Notes: generated by a model from the letters alone, not told the origin. A DNA stretch of 64,000 bases from AC-32 sp963772975 (GCA_963772975.1 CAVYZH010000011.1:310001-374000), one strand, 5' to 3'. Counted from the stretch's first letter, positions 50,314 through 59,459 are shown. Numbers and translations: made by a program.

Positions 50314-52839
50314 GTGCGAACCACCGCCGAGCTGCGCGCGGGCTACCGCGAGTTCTTCGAGTCCAAGGGCCACGAGTTCCGGCCCTCGGCGTCGCTGATC
50401 CCGCGAGCCGACGACCGCTCGACGCTGCTCATCTCGGCCGGAATGCAGCCGCTGATGCCGTTCTTCCTCGGCTTCGAGGAACCGCCCGCGCCGCTGCTGA
50501 CGACCGTGCAGAAGGTCTTCCGGACGCCCGACATCGACGACGTGGGCCTGAACAAGCGGACGTTGACCTTCTTCGAGATGCTCGGCAACTTTTCGTTCGG
50601 CCAGTACTTCAAGGACGGCGCGATCGAGCTCGCCTGGGAGTTCATGTTCGAGCACATGAAGCTCGACCTCGACCGGATCTGGGTCACGGTGTTCGCGGGC
50701 GACGCTGAGCTCGGGCTCGGCGAAGACGAGGTCGCGGTGCGCGCCTGGGAGGCCATGGGCATGCCGCCCGAGCGGATCGTGCGGCTCCCGCGAGCGGACA
50801 ACTTCTGGTCGGTCGGCGGCCCGGGGCCGTGCGGCCCGGACTCGGAGATGTTCTTCGACTGGGGCGAGGAGGTCGGCTGCGGCCGGGCGGAATGCGCGCC
50901 GGGTTGTGAGTGCGACCGCTTCCTCGAGTTCTGGAACCTCGTCTTCATGGAGTTCGAGCTGCACGCCGACGGCTCGCTGACGCCGCTGCCCAAGCAGAAC
51001 ATCGACACCGGCCTCGGCCTCGAGCGCGCTGCGCGGATCCTGCAGCAGGTCGACTCGGTCTTCGACACCGACGGCTACCAGGAGATCATGCGCTGGATCG
51101 CCGGCCAGTCGGGCGTCGCCTACGGCGAGAGCGATCAGGCGACGAAGGCGCACCGGATCCTGGCCGACCACGGCCGCGGGATGACGTTCCTCGCCGCCGA
51201 CGGCGTCACGCCCTCGAACGAAGGCCGCGGCTACGTGATGCGCAGGGTGATCCGCCGCGCCGTGCTTCAGGCCGGGCGGATCGGGCTCGAGCCGCCGTTT
51301 ATGGCCGGCCTCGCCGGTGTCGTCGTCGAGCAGATGGGCGAGGCGTACCCTGAGCTGCTGCGCGCGCGCACCGAGATCGAACGGGTGCTGGCGGAGGAGG
51401 AGCAGCGCTTCGGCGAGACGCTCGCCCGCGGGCTGACGCTGTTCGAGGAGGCGGCTGCCGACGGCGAGATCTCGGGGGACGAAGCATTCCGGCTGCACGA
51501 CACCTACGGCTTCCCGCTCGAGCTGACCGGCGAGCTGGCCCGCGAGCGCGGGCTGCCGGTGGACGAGGACCGCTTCCACGACCTGATGGAGGAGCAGCGC
51601 CTGCGCTCGCGCAAGGTCTCGAGTGTGGTCGAGGTGCGCGTCTCGGGCGACGTGCGCAGCGAGTTCGTCGGCTACGAGAAGACCGACGTGCTGACGGCGA
51701 TTCTCGCCTACGAAGACCTTGGCGACGGTCGCTTCCAGGCGAAGCTCGAGCAGTCGCCGTTCTACCCGGCCGGCGGCGGCCAGGTCAGCGACACGGGCTA
51801 CATCGAGGACGAGGAAACTGGTGCGCAGGCCGAGCTGATCGAGGCGACGCGACTGCCGGAGGACGACCAGGTGCTCACCTTCGAGGGCGAGGGCTTCGCG
51901 GCGGGGATGCGCGTGCGGGCGGTCGTGCCGTGGAGCGTGCGCTTCCCGACAATGGCCAACCACACCGCGACGCATCTGCTGCACAAGGCGCTGCAGGAGG
52001 TGCTCGGCGAGCACGCTCGCCAGGCCGGCTCGGCGGTGCGGCCGGACAAGCTGCGCTTCGACTTCAGCCACCCGCAGCCGGTCACGGACGATGAGCGGGC
52101 CGAGGTCGAGCGGCAGGTGAACGAGGCGATCTTCCGCAACCTGCCGGTGCGGGCCTACATCGTCCCGATCGAGGAGGCGCGAAAGCTCGGCGCGATGATG
52201 CTCTTCGGCGAGAAGTACGGCGACGAGGTGCGGCTGGTGGACATCGCCGGTTACTCGCGTGAGCTCTGCGGCGGCACGCACGTGCGCGCGACCGCGGAGA
52301 TCGGGCCGTTCGTGATCACCTCCGAGAGCTCGGTCGGCTCGGGCACGCGGCGGATCGAGGCCGTGACCTCGGGCGAGGCCTACGCGCTGCTGCACGGACG
52401 CGCCGAGGAGCTCGGCGAGCTGCGAGCCGAGCTCGAGCGGGCCCGGCGCGAGGGTCCGAAGCGCGACGAGAAGCTGGAGGTCGAGGTCGAGCCGCGGAGC
52501 GACGAGGCGATCGGCGGCGTCAACGTCTTCGTCGGCCAGGCGTCCGGCGTGGATGCGGACGCGCTGCTCGAGGAGTCCGACCGGATCAAGCAGGCTCGCG
52601 CGCCGGCCGCTGTTGTGCTCGGCGCGGCCGAGGACGGGCGTGTCCACCTCGTCGCCAACTTCGACCAGTCGCTCGAGGGGCGGCTCGACGCGGTCGCCGT
52701 GATCAAGGAGGCGGCTGCGGAGGTCGGCGGCGGTGGCGGGGGACGGGCGACGATGGCCCGTGCGGGCGGCCGGGATCCGGAGAAGCTGGGCGACGCACTT
52801 GCAAAGGCAGCGGAGGCCCTGCGCCGGGCACTCGCGTGA
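50314..52839 (+). CDS. alaS: Alanyl-tRNA synthetase
   Basis: Class II synthetase with editing domain, 841 residues. The catalytic domain has VQKVFRTPDIDDVGLNKRT (motif 2 region) and the zinc-type cysteines in GCGRAECAPGCEC. The editing site is NHTATHLLHKAL and YSRELCGGTHVRA with its metal-binding His and Cys residues. The C-Ala region is shortened but ends with GGGGGGRATMARAGG and the final helix. GTG 50314 follows the -10 element. It overlaps ruvX by GTGA, as in the alaS-ruvX-mltG order of many bacteria. Confidence 0.97.
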   Translation: MRTTAELRAGYREFFESKGHEFRPSASLIPRADDRSTLLISAGMQPLMPFFLGFEEPPAPLLTTVQKVFRTPDIDDVGLNKRTLTFFEMLGNFSFGQYFKDGAIELAWEFMFEHMKLDLDRIWVTVFAGDAELGLGEDEVAVRAWEAMGMPPERIVRLPRADNFWSVGGPGPCGPDSEMFFDWGEEVGCGRAECAPGCECDRFLEFWNLVFMEFELHADGSLTPLPKQNIDTGLGLERAARILQQVDSVFDTDGYQEIMRWIAGQSGVAYGESDQATKAHRILADHGRGMTFLAADGVTPSNEGRGYVMRRVIRRAVLQAGRIGLEPPFMAGLAGVVVEQMGEAYPELLRARTEIERVLAEEEQRFGETLARGLTLFEEAAADGEISGDEAFRLHDTYGFPLELTGELARERGLPVDEDRFHDLMEEQRLRSRKVSSVVEVRVSGDVRSEFVGYEKTDVLTAILAYEDLGDGRFQAKLEQSPFYPAGGGQVSDTGYIEDEETGAQAELIEATRLPEDDQVLTFEGEGFAAGMRVRAVVPWSVRFPTMANHTATHLLHKALQEVLGEHARQAGSAVRPDKLRFDFSHPQPVTDDERAEVERQVNEAIFRNLPVRAYIVPIEEARKLGAMMLFGEKYGDEVRLVDIAGYSRELCGGTHVRATAEIGPFVITSESSVGSGTRRIEAVTSGEAYALLHGRAEELGELRAELERARREGPKRDEKLEVEVEPRSDEAIGGVNVFVGQASGVDADALLEESDRIKQARAPAAVVLGAAEDGRVHLVANFDQSLEGRLDAVAVIKEAAAEVGGGGGGRATMARAGGRDPEKLGDALAKAAEALRRALA

Positions 52840-53234
52840 AGGTGGTCGCATTGGATTACGGCTCGGCGCGCACGGGCGTGGCGGTCTCGGACCCGACCGG
52901 CACGATCGCCCGGCCGCTCGGCGTGGTCCAGCGTGCCGCGAGCGAGGCCGGGCTCGAGCAGCTGGCACGGATCGTCCAGGACCAGGCCGCCGAGCGGGTC
53001 GTCGTCGGCCTGCCGCTGACGTTGCGCGGCGAGCACGGCGCGCAGGCCCGCGAGACCGACGCCTTCGTCGAGGCCCTGCGCGCGGCGCTCGACGTTCCGG
53101 TCGAGAGCTACGACGAGCGTTTCACCACCGGCCTCGCCGCGAGCGTCGGCTCGGATGAGGCGCCCGAGGATGCGCGCGCTGCCGCCCACCTTCTGTCGAG
53201 CTATCTCGCGTGGGCGAGCGCCGACCGGGAGTGA
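52836..53234 (+). CDS. ruvX: RuvX/YqgF, pre-16S rRNA nuclease
   Basis: RNase H-like nuclease that matures the 16S rRNA 5' end. The first motif is ALDYGSARTGVAVSDP with the catalytic Asp, followed by VVGLPLTLRGEHG and VESYDERFTT; the usual final DxxAA is represented by DARAAAHLL. It is 132 residues. GTG 52836 overlaps alaS; the stop overlaps the mltG ATG. Confidence 0.93.
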   Translation: MKVVALDYGSARTGVAVSDPTGTIARPLGVVQRAASEAGLEQLARIVQDQAAERVVVGLPLTLRGEHGAQARETDAFVEALRAALDVPVESYDERFTTGLAASVGSDEAPEDARAAAHLLSSYLAWASADRE

Positions 53235-54127
53235 TGCCGCCTCGGCCGCGGCCGCCGAGGCGGACACCGCGGTCGACGGTCTGGCGCCGCCGCCTGGTCG
53301 CGCTCGGCGTGCTCCTGGCTGCCTTCGTGATCGCCTGGGTCGCCGTCGCGAGCGTGGGCGGCAAGGACAAGGCGCCGCCGCCACCCACCGTGGCCGCGCC
53401 GCCGAAGCCGTTCAGGGTCGTCTTCCCGGAGGGGTTCACGCGCGAGCAGATGGCCGCGCGCGTGACCGCCGTCTCCGGGATCGCCCAACGCGAGCGGGGC
53501 AAGCACGTGCGGCTGAAGGCGAAGACGTACCTCGCCGCCACGGCCAACCCGCGACGCCAGCCGGGCTTCGGCTCGAAGGCCTATCCGCTCGAAGGCTTCC
53601 TCTTTCCGGCGACCTACGACTTCACCGCGCGCGAGACCTCCCCGCAGCTGGTCGCCGCGCAGGTGAAGGCCTTCCGCGCGAACTGGGGCAAGGTGAACCT
53701 GGCCTATGCGCGCTCGAAGAACCTCACGCCCTACGACGTGCTGACGATCGCCTCGCTGATCGAGAAGGAGACGCCCGCGCCCGAAGAGCGGCAGCTCGTC
53801 TCGGCGGTGATCTACAACCGGTTGCACGCGCGGATGAACCTCGGCATCGATGCGACCACCCGCTACGGACTGCACGTGCCGCCGACGGAATCGCTCACCC
53901 AGTCGGAGCTCAACAGCGACAACCCGTACAACACGCGCAACCCGAACATCACGGGCCTGACGCCGACGCCGATCGCGAACCCGGGGCTCGCCTCACTGCA
54001 GGCGGCCGCGCATCCGGCGAAGGTGAACTACCTCTACTTCGTCGCGAAGCCCGACAAGAAGCACCACTTCTTCACGGCCAGCTTCGCCGCGTTCGAGCGG
54101 TACAAGGCCGAGCACGGCTACGGATGA
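53234..54127 (+). CDS. mltG: MltG endolytic murein transglycosylase
   Basis: Membrane-anchored lytic transglycosylase that ends glycan strand growth. A basic Pro/Arg N-terminus leads to one membrane helix (LVALGVLLAAFVIAWVAVAS). The extracytoplasmic part has PLEGFLFPATYDF, the catalytic Glu in TIASLIEKETP near residue 178, VIYNRLHARMNLGIDATTRYG and PIANPGLASLQAAAHP. The N-terminal LysM-like part is short, so at 297 residues it is smaller than the E. coli protein. ATG 53234 overlaps the ruvX stop. Confidence 0.93.
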   Translation: MPPRPRPPRRTPRSTVWRRRLVALGVLLAAFVIAWVAVASVGGKDKAPPPPTVAAPPKPFRVVFPEGFTREQMAARVTAVSGIAQRERGKHVRLKAKTYLAATANPRRQPGFGSKAYPLEGFLFPATYDFTARETSPQLVAAQVKAFRANWGKVNLAYARSKNLTPYDVLTIASLIEKETPAPEERQLVSAVIYNRLHARMNLGIDATTRYGLHVPPTESLTQSELNSDNPYNTRNPNITGLTPTPIANPGLASLQAAAHPAKVNYLYFVAKPDKKHHFFTASFAAFERYKAEHGYG

Positions 54128-54801
54128 GCCCGCGCGTCGCGCTGCTTGGCAAACCGGTGGCCGAGTCACTCTCGCCGCGGATGCAGAACGCCGCCTTCGC
54201 AGCGGCCGGGCTCGACTGGGAGTACGTCGCGCTCGAGGTCGAGCCGGAGGAGCTCGAGCCGGCCGTGCGGCGCGCGTGGGCGGGCGCGAACGTGACGATC
54301 CCGTACAAGCAGGTGGTGGCCGAGCTCTGCGACGAGGCCGAGGGGGAGGCGGTCAACACGCTCGTCTTCCGCGACGGCCGCGTCCTCGGGTTCAACACCG
54401 ACAAGGAGATCGTGGCCGGGATCGAGGCCGAGCGCGTCTGCCTGATCGGCGCGGGCGGGGCCGCCAGGGCGCTGCTGCCCGGCTTGTCGGGCGAGGTCCG
54501 CGTGTTCTCGCGCAGCCGCGAGTGGCCGCCCGATGCCTCGGACGCCGACCTGATCGTGAACGCGACGCCCGTGCGGGACGAGCTGCTCGTCGAGCCGCGG
54601 GCCGGACAGACCGTGGTCGATCTCGCGTACCGCGCTGACGGCAAGTCGACCGCGCTCGTCGCCGCCGCCCGTGCCGCGGGGTGCGAGGTGGTGGACGGCT
54701 ACGAGGCGCTCGTCCGCCAGGGCGCGGCCTCGTTCTTGCTCTGGACGGGCCGGCCGGCCCCTGTCGAGTCGATGCGCAGCGCCCTAGGCTTAACGCCGTG
54801 A
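54124..54801 (+). CDS. aroE: Shikimate dehydrogenase
   Basis: NADP-dependent reduction of 3-dehydroshikimate. Substrate-site motifs are LLGKPVAESLSPRMQNAAF, NVTIPYKQVV (with the catalytic Lys; the usual His is Tyr) and GFNTDKEIVAG; the Rossmann loop is LIGAGGAARALL. At 225 residues it is compact. ATG 54124 overlaps mltG by 4 nt and the stop overlaps aroC by GTGA. Confidence 0.92.
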   Translation: MSPRVALLGKPVAESLSPRMQNAAFAAAGLDWEYVALEVEPEELEPAVRRAWAGANVTIPYKQVVAELCDEAEGEAVNTLVFRDGRVLGFNTDKEIVAGIEAERVCLIGAGGAARALLPGLSGEVRVFSRSREWPPDASDADLIVNATPVRDELLVEPRAGQTVVDLAYRADGKSTALVAAARAAGCEVVDGYEALVRQGAASFLLWTGRPAPVESMRSALGLTP

Positions 54802-55880
54802 CGCTGACGTTGTCCACGGCTGGGGAGTCGCACGGGCCCGCGCTCGTGGCGATCGTCGGCGGGCTTCCCGCGGGTCTCGTGCTCGACCGGGAGGCGATCG
54901 ACGCCGACCTCGCGCGCCGCCAGCAGGGCTACGGGCGCAGCCCGCGGCAGCAGCTCGAGCAGGACACGGTCGAAGTGCTCGCCGGCCTCCGCCACGGGCG
55001 GACGCTCGGCACGCCGCTCGCGCTCCTCGTGCGCAACCGGGATCACGCCAACTGGGAGTGGGGGATGAGCCCGTGGCCGCCCGAAGGCGAGCAGTCCGGG
55101 AAAGGCGTGAAGCCGGTGACGCTGCCGCGGCCGGGACATGCCGACCTCGCCGGCTCGCTCAAGTACGGGCTGGCCGACGCGCGGGATGCGCTCGAGCGGG
55201 CGAGCGCCCGGCAGACGGCTGTCGCGGTCGCGGCGGGCGCCGTCGCGAAGGCACTGCTCGCGCAGATCGACGTGGACGTGCTCGGCCGAGTCGTGACGGA
55301 GGCGCTCGAGCAGCGCATCGACGACGCGCGCGCAGAGCGCGACACGGTCGGCGGAGTGATCGAGGTGCGCGCTCACGGCGTGCCGCCCGGCCTCGGCTCG
55401 TACGCGACCAAGGAGGAGCGGCTCGACGCGCGTCTGGCCGCCGCCCTGATGGGCATCCAGGCGGTCAAGGGCGCCGAGGTCGGCGCCGGCTTCGAGCTGG
55501 CCGAGCGGCGCGGCTCGGAGGCGCACGACGAGATTCTCGCCGACGCCGACGGGACGCTCTACCGCGAGACGAACCATGCCGGCGGGATCGAGGGCGGGGT
55601 CTCGAACGGCGAGCCGCTGGTCGTGCGCGCCGCGATGAAGCCGCTCCCGACACTGATGCGGCCGCTCCGCTCGGTCGACCTCGAGACCGGCGAGGCGGGT
55701 GAGGCGCTGGTCGAGCGCAGCGACGTGGCCGCAGTCGAGGCTCTTGCCGTGGTCGCCGAGGCCGCCGTCGCGTTCGAGCTCGCGCGCGCGGCCCGCGAGA
55801 AGTTCGGCGGCGACTCGATGGCCGACTTCGTCGGTGCATGGCGCGCGTACCTGGAGCGAATCCCGTGGCGCACGCGCTAG
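54798..55880 (+). CDS. aroC: Chorismate synthase
   Basis: FMN-dependent enzyme that makes chorismate from EPSP. Motifs include LSTAGESHGPAL at the start, RQQGYGRSPRQQLEQDTVEV, RPGHADLAGSLKYG, ASARQTAVAVAAGAVAK, and TNHAGGIEGGVSNGEPL with the flavin site. GTG 54798 overlaps the aroE stop and gives 360 residues, a normal size. It overlaps the aroKB start by 16 nt. Confidence 0.97.
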   Translation: MTLTLSTAGESHGPALVAIVGGLPAGLVLDREAIDADLARRQQGYGRSPRQQLEQDTVEVLAGLRHGRTLGTPLALLVRNRDHANWEWGMSPWPPEGEQSGKGVKPVTLPRPGHADLAGSLKYGLADARDALERASARQTAVAVAAGAVAKALLAQIDVDVLGRVVTEALEQRIDDARAERDTVGGVIEVRAHGVPPGLGSYATKEERLDARLAAALMGIQAVKGAEVGAGFELAERRGSEAHDEILADADGTLYRETNHAGGIEGGVSNGEPLVVRAAMKPLPTLMRPLRSVDLETGEAGEALVERSDVAAVEALAVVAEAAVAFELARAAREKFGGDSMADFVGAWRAYLERIPWRTR

Positions 55881-57268
55881 ACCGGCACCTCGCGCTCGTC
55901 GGTTTCATGGGCGCGGGCAAGTCGACCCTCGGCGCGCAGGCGGCCGAGCGGCTGGGCCGGCGGTTCGTCGACCTCGACCGTGAGCTCGAGCGCTCGCTGC
56001 GCCAGACGATCCCGCAGATCTTCGGCGCACGCGGCGAGGCGGACTTCCGCGAACTCGAGGCCGAGGCCGCCCTGGAGGTGCTCGCCAACGGGAGCCCTGC
56101 CGTTGTCGCGCTCGGCGGCGGCGCTGTCGAGACCGAGCAGATCAGGCGCGCGCTTCGTGAGCACGCGTTCACGGTCCACGTCGAGATCGACCCCGCGACC
56201 GCTTGGATCCGGGTTGGCGGCGGGGACCGGCCCCTCGCGCAGGACGAGCAGAGCTTCCACGAGCTCCACGAGCAGCGTTCGCCGCTCTACGACGAGGTCG
56301 CGCAGGCCGTTGCCCACGACGTCGACGGGATTGTGCTGGTCGCGGCAGGGATCGAGATCGAGGAAGGGTTGCTCGCACGGCTGCCCGAGTTGGTCGACGG
56401 CGACGTGGAGGTGGTCGCGGACGCGACCGTGCTCGGGCTCCACCCGCAGCCGCTCTCGGCGCCGGTGCACGCCCTGCGCGGCGGCGAGGAAGCCAAGAGC
56501 CTGGGTGCGGTCGAGCGGCTCTGGCGCGAGCTCCGGCTCGGCCGCGACGGCACGATCGTCGCCTTCGGCGGCGGCTGTACGACCGACATGGCGGGCTTCG
56601 CGGCGGCGACGTACCTGCGCGGCGTGCCGTGGGTCGCCGTCCCGACGACGCTGGTCGGGCAGGTCGACGCGGCGATCGGGGGCAAGACGGCGGTCAACCT
56701 GCCGGAGGGCAAGAACCTCGTCGGCGCATTCCACTGGCCGGAACGCACGGTGATCGACCCGGCGTTGCTCGAAACGCTCCCGCCCGAGGAGCAGCGGGCG
56801 GGACTGGCGGAGGTCGTGAAGACCGGCCTGCTCGCCGGGGAACCGCTCTGGGAGCTGCCGCCGGACGAGCTCGTCTGGCGCTGCGCCGCCTACAAGGCCG
56901 CGGTCTGCTTCCGCGACCCGTACGAGCGCGGCGAGCGGGCCGTGCTGAACCTCGGCCACACCTTCGCGCATGCGCTCGAGGCGGCGGGCGGCTACCACGG
57001 CCCCGGCCACGGCGAGGCGGTCGCCCTCGGCCTGCTCGCGGCGCTGCGCCTCTCGGGCCAGGACACGGCTCCCGTCGACGAGGTGCTGCGACCGCAGCGC
57101 GTGCGCGTCGACCGCGATGTCGCCTGGGCAGCACTCGCGCGCGACAAGAAATCCGTCAACGGCTCGCCTCGGCTCGTCCTGCTCGAGGCTCCTGGCCAGC
57201 CGGTAACCGGCGTCGAGCTGCCCGAGCAGCAGGTGCGCGAAGCCCTCGACGCGCTGATCTCGGGGTAG
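55865..57268 (+). CDS. aroKB: Shikimate kinase / 3-dehydroquinate synthase fusion
   Basis: A 467-residue bifunctional protein. Residues about 5-165 are shikimate kinase: P-loop VGFMGAGKSTLG, RRFVDLDRELERS, ALGGGAVET, GDRPLA and an HELHEQRSPLYDEVA segment. Residues about 175-465 are 3-dehydroquinate synthase: NAD site AFGGGCTTDMAGFAAAT, PTTLVGQVDAAIGGKTAVN, zinc-site Glu and His in RAGLAEVVKTGLL, NLGHTFAHALEA and GPGHGEAVALG. ATG 55838 would only add sequence overlapping aroC, so GTG 55865 is preferred. Steps 2 and 5 of the pathway are thus in one chain. Confidence 0.95.
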   Translation: MAHALDRHLALVGFMGAGKSTLGAQAAERLGRRFVDLDRELERSLRQTIPQIFGARGEADFRELEAEAALEVLANGSPAVVALGGGAVETEQIRRALREHAFTVHVEIDPATAWIRVGGGDRPLAQDEQSFHELHEQRSPLYDEVAQAVAHDVDGIVLVAAGIEIEEGLLARLPELVDGDVEVVADATVLGLHPQPLSAPVHALRGGEEAKSLGAVERLWRELRLGRDGTIVAFGGGCTTDMAGFAAATYLRGVPWVAVPTTLVGQVDAAIGGKTAVNLPEGKNLVGAFHWPERTVIDPALLETLPPEEQRAGLAEVVKTGLLAGEPLWELPPDELVWRCAAYKAAVCFRDPYERGERAVLNLGHTFAHALEAAGGYHGPGHGEAVALGLLAALRLSGQDTAPVDEVLRPQRVRVDRDVAWAALARDKKSVNGSPRLVLLEAPGQPVTGVELPEQQVREALDALISG

Positions 57269-57271
57269 AGT
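57266..57271 (+). promoter_or_regulatory. Leaderless-type -10 element of aroQ
   Basis: TAGAGT overlaps the aroKB stop and lies 7 nt before GTG 57279. Confidence 0.45.
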
Positions 57272-57278
57272 CGCCGGC

Positions 57279-57710
57279 GTGCGTGTGGCGGTCCTCAACG
57301 GCGTCAACCTCGACGTCCTCCACCGCCGCGACCCGGCGCTCTACGGCGGCCTGAGCCTGAACCACCTCGAGACGCAGATCTACGAGTGGGCGAAGGAGCT
57401 TGAGCTGCTCGCCGACTGCCGCCAGACCAACAGCGAGGCCGAGTACGTCGGCTGGTGCCACGACGCGTTCGACTGGGCCGACGGCGTGATCGTCAACCCT
57501 GGTGCCTGGTCGCACTACAGCTACGCCATCCGCGACGCGATCGAGCTGTTTACGGTGCCCGTCGTGGAGGTGCACCTGTCGGACATCGAGGCGCGTGAGG
57601 ACTGGCGGCGGCACTCGGTCATCTCGGACGTCGTCACCTGCCGCGTGATCGGCAAGGGGCCCGAGGGGTACCACGACGCGCTCCAGTACCTGGTGGTGGA
57701 GGCGCTTTGA
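57279..57710 (+). CDS. aroQ: Type II 3-dehydroquinate dehydratase
   Basis: Dodecameric dehydratase for step 3 of the shikimate pathway, 143 residues. Motifs are VLNGVNLDVLHRRDPALYGG at the start, QTNSEAEYVGWCHDAF, VNPGAWSHYSYAIRDAI with the catalytic His, and VEVHLSDIEAREDWRRHSV. The flexible lid Arg/Tyr are present. The stop overlaps the TTG of the peptidase gene. Confidence 0.95.
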   Translation: MRVAVLNGVNLDVLHRRDPALYGGLSLNHLETQIYEWAKELELLADCRQTNSEAEYVGWCHDAFDWADGVIVNPGAWSHYSYAIRDAIELFTVPVVEVHLSDIEAREDWRRHSVISDVVTCRVIGKGPEGYHDALQYLVVEAL

Positions 57711-58741
57711 GCCGGATCGACAGCCTGCGCGCGAGCCTCGAGGAGCCGCTCCTCGTCACGAACGGCGTCAACGTCCGCTACCTCGTCGGCTTCTCCAGCT
57801 CGAACGCCGCCCTGTTCGTCGAGCCCGACCGCGTGCGGCTCTTCAGCGACTTTCGCTACGCCGAGGCCGCGCGCGCGGTCGAGGGTGTCGAGTTCGTGGA
57901 GACGAAGCGTTCGCTCGTCGGCGCGCTGGCCGAGCTGCTCGAGGGAGCGGTCGGCTTCGAGGCCGACGCGGTCAGCTACGCCTCGTGGGAGGTCCTGCGC
58001 GCGGGCGGGCTCGAGCTGGTCCCGCGGCGCGGGCTGGTCGAGGCGCTGCGCGCCGTCAAGGACGAGTCCGAGCTGGAGAAGATCAGGCGTGCGGGCGAGA
58101 TCACGAGCCAGGCGTACACCCAGTTCGCCGAGGAGCGTTTCGTCGGCCGCACCGAGCGCGAGCTTGCCTGGCGGCTGGACAAGCTCTTCCACGAGCTCGG
58201 CGCCGACGCGCCGGCCTTCGAGACGATCGTCGCCTCCGGCCCGAACGCGGCGAAGCCGCACGCGCGACCGACCGACCGCACGATGGAGGCTGGCGAGACG
58301 GTCGTCATCGACGCGGGTGCGATGGTCGACGGCTACAACGCCGACTGCACGCGTACCTTCGCCACCGGCTCGCTGCCGGACGAGCTGAAGGCGGCCTACG
58401 AGGCGACGCTCGAGGGCCAGCTGGCGGGCCTCGAAGCCGTGCGAGCTGGCGTCTCCGGCGTCGACGCCGATGCTGCGGCGCGCGAGAAGATCGAGGCCGC
58501 CGGTCTCGGCGAGAAGTTCGGCCACGGTCTCGGCCACGGCGTCGGGCTCGAGGTGCACGAGGCGCCGCGCCTCTCGCGCGAGTCGACCGACACGCTCGCC
58601 GCCGCTAACGTCGTCACCGTCGAGCCAGGCGTCTACCTCGAGGGCCTGGGCGGGATCCGGATCGAGGACCTGGTGGTCGTCACCGGCGACGAACCCGAGG
58701 TGCTGACGAGCTTCGGCAAGGACCTGATCACGGTCAGCTAG
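57707..58741 (+). CDS. M24 metallopeptidase (Xaa-Pro aminopeptidase type)
   Basis: A 344-residue protein with a creatinase-type N-terminal domain and a pita-bread catalytic domain. Metal ligands are visible: Asp in VIDAGAMVDGYNADCTRTF, His in FGHGLGHGVGLEVHE, and Glu in TVEPGVYLEGLGGIRIED. It probably removes residues before proline. TTG 57707 overlaps the aroQ stop. The order aroQ, papA-like gene, efp is conserved in Bacillus as well. Confidence 0.92.
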   Translation: MSRIDSLRASLEEPLLVTNGVNVRYLVGFSSSNAALFVEPDRVRLFSDFRYAEAARAVEGVEFVETKRSLVGALAELLEGAVGFEADAVSYASWEVLRAGGLELVPRRGLVEALRAVKDESELEKIRRAGEITSQAYTQFAEERFVGRTERELAWRLDKLFHELGADAPAFETIVASGPNAAKPHARPTDRTMEAGETVVIDAGAMVDGYNADCTRTFATGSLPDELKAAYEATLEGQLAGLEAVRAGVSGVDADAAAREKIEAAGLGEKFGHGLGHGVGLEVHEAPRLSRESTDTLAAANVVTVEPGVYLEGLGGIRIEDLVVVTGDEPEVLTSFGKDLITVS

Positions 58742-58744
58742 CAT
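58739..58744 (+). promoter_or_regulatory. Leaderless-type -10 element of efp
   Basis: TAGCAT overlaps the peptidase stop and lies 8 nt before GTG 58753. Confidence 0.45.
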
Positions 58745-58752
58745 CGCCCGCC

Positions 58753-59319
58753 GTGGCCGAGATCGTCTCCACCAACCAGTTTCGCAACGGGATGCACATC
58801 CAGCTCGAGGGCTCGGTCTGGCGCATCCTCGAGTTCCAGCACGTGAAGCCCGGCAAGGGCGGCGCCTTCGTACGCTCGCGGCTGCGCAACCTCGACTCGG
58901 GCGCGGTCGTCGACAAGACCTTCCGCGCGGGCGAGAAGTTCACGCGGATCCGCACCGAGGTGAAGGACGTGCAGTACCTCTACGACGCGGGCGACGAGGC
59001 GGTCTTCATGGACACCGACACGTACGAGCAGTTCTCGCTCCCCCACACGACCGTCGAAGACGCGCTGCCGTACCTGGAGCCGAGCTCGACCGTGCAGGTG
59101 CTCGAGGTCGACGGCAAGCCCTCGGGCGTCCAGCTCCCGTCGTCGGTCGAGCTCGCCGTCTCGGAGACCGAGCCCGGCGTCCGCGGCGACACGGTCTCGA
59201 ACGTGACGAAGCCCGCCACCCTCGAAACGGGCGCCGTCGTGCAGGTGCCGCTGTTCGTGAACATCGGCGACCGGATCAAGGTCGACCCGCGCGAGGGCCG
59301 TTACATCTCTCGCGCGTAG
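58753..59319 (+). CDS. efp: Elongation factor P
   Basis: Ribosome-binding factor that helps form polyproline bonds. The three-domain layout is complete in 188 residues: ISTNQFRNGMHIQLEG-like opening (VSTNQFRNGMHIQLEG), the tip loop FQHVKPGKGGAFVRSRL with the Lys that is modified in some bacteria, and the C-terminal GDTVSNVTKPATLETGAVV. The many Pro-rich proteins of this window would be clients. GTG 58753. Confidence 0.97.
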   Translation: MAEIVSTNQFRNGMHIQLEGSVWRILEFQHVKPGKGGAFVRSRLRNLDSGAVVDKTFRAGEKFTRIRTEVKDVQYLYDAGDEAVFMDTDTYEQFSLPHTTVEDALPYLEPSSTVQVLEVDGKPSGVQLPSSVELAVSETEPGVRGDTVSNVTKPATLETGAVVQVPLFVNIGDRIKVDPREGRYISRA

Positions 59320-59350
59320 TCGTCCGAGCGGCCATCACACTCTCGGCGCT

Positions 59351-59404
59351 CTTCCGTCACCCACCCGTGCGGATTTCGTCGTTACGCTCGCGGTGGGGAG
59401 GAGG
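59351..59404 (+). promoter_or_regulatory. Shared upstream element, copy 2 (before the accB fusion)
   Basis: CTTCCGT at 59351, TACGCTCGC at 59383 and TGGGGAGGAGG ending at 59404, with the same spacing as the copy at 36189-36242. The sequence between the blocks differs, so the blocks are probably under selection. Confidence 0.55.
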
Positions 59405-59453
59405 TTGGTGGCCTCCGGCTCGCGAGCGGCGGAACGGCCCGCGCGGGGCGCGC

Positions 59454-59459
59454 TAGGCT
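59454..59459 (+). promoter_or_regulatory. Leaderless-type -10 element of the accB fusion gene
   Basis: TAGGCT lies 7 nt before GTG 59467. Confidence 0.5.

Noticed and set aside
49984..52968. A 994-codon open frame on the minus strand across alaS and the sigma factor gene
   Set aside because: It is the antisense of alaS and of the sigma factor, both of which show clear motifs. The high GC content leaves antisense frames open; its composition (Arg, Asp, His, Leu) shows no domain.
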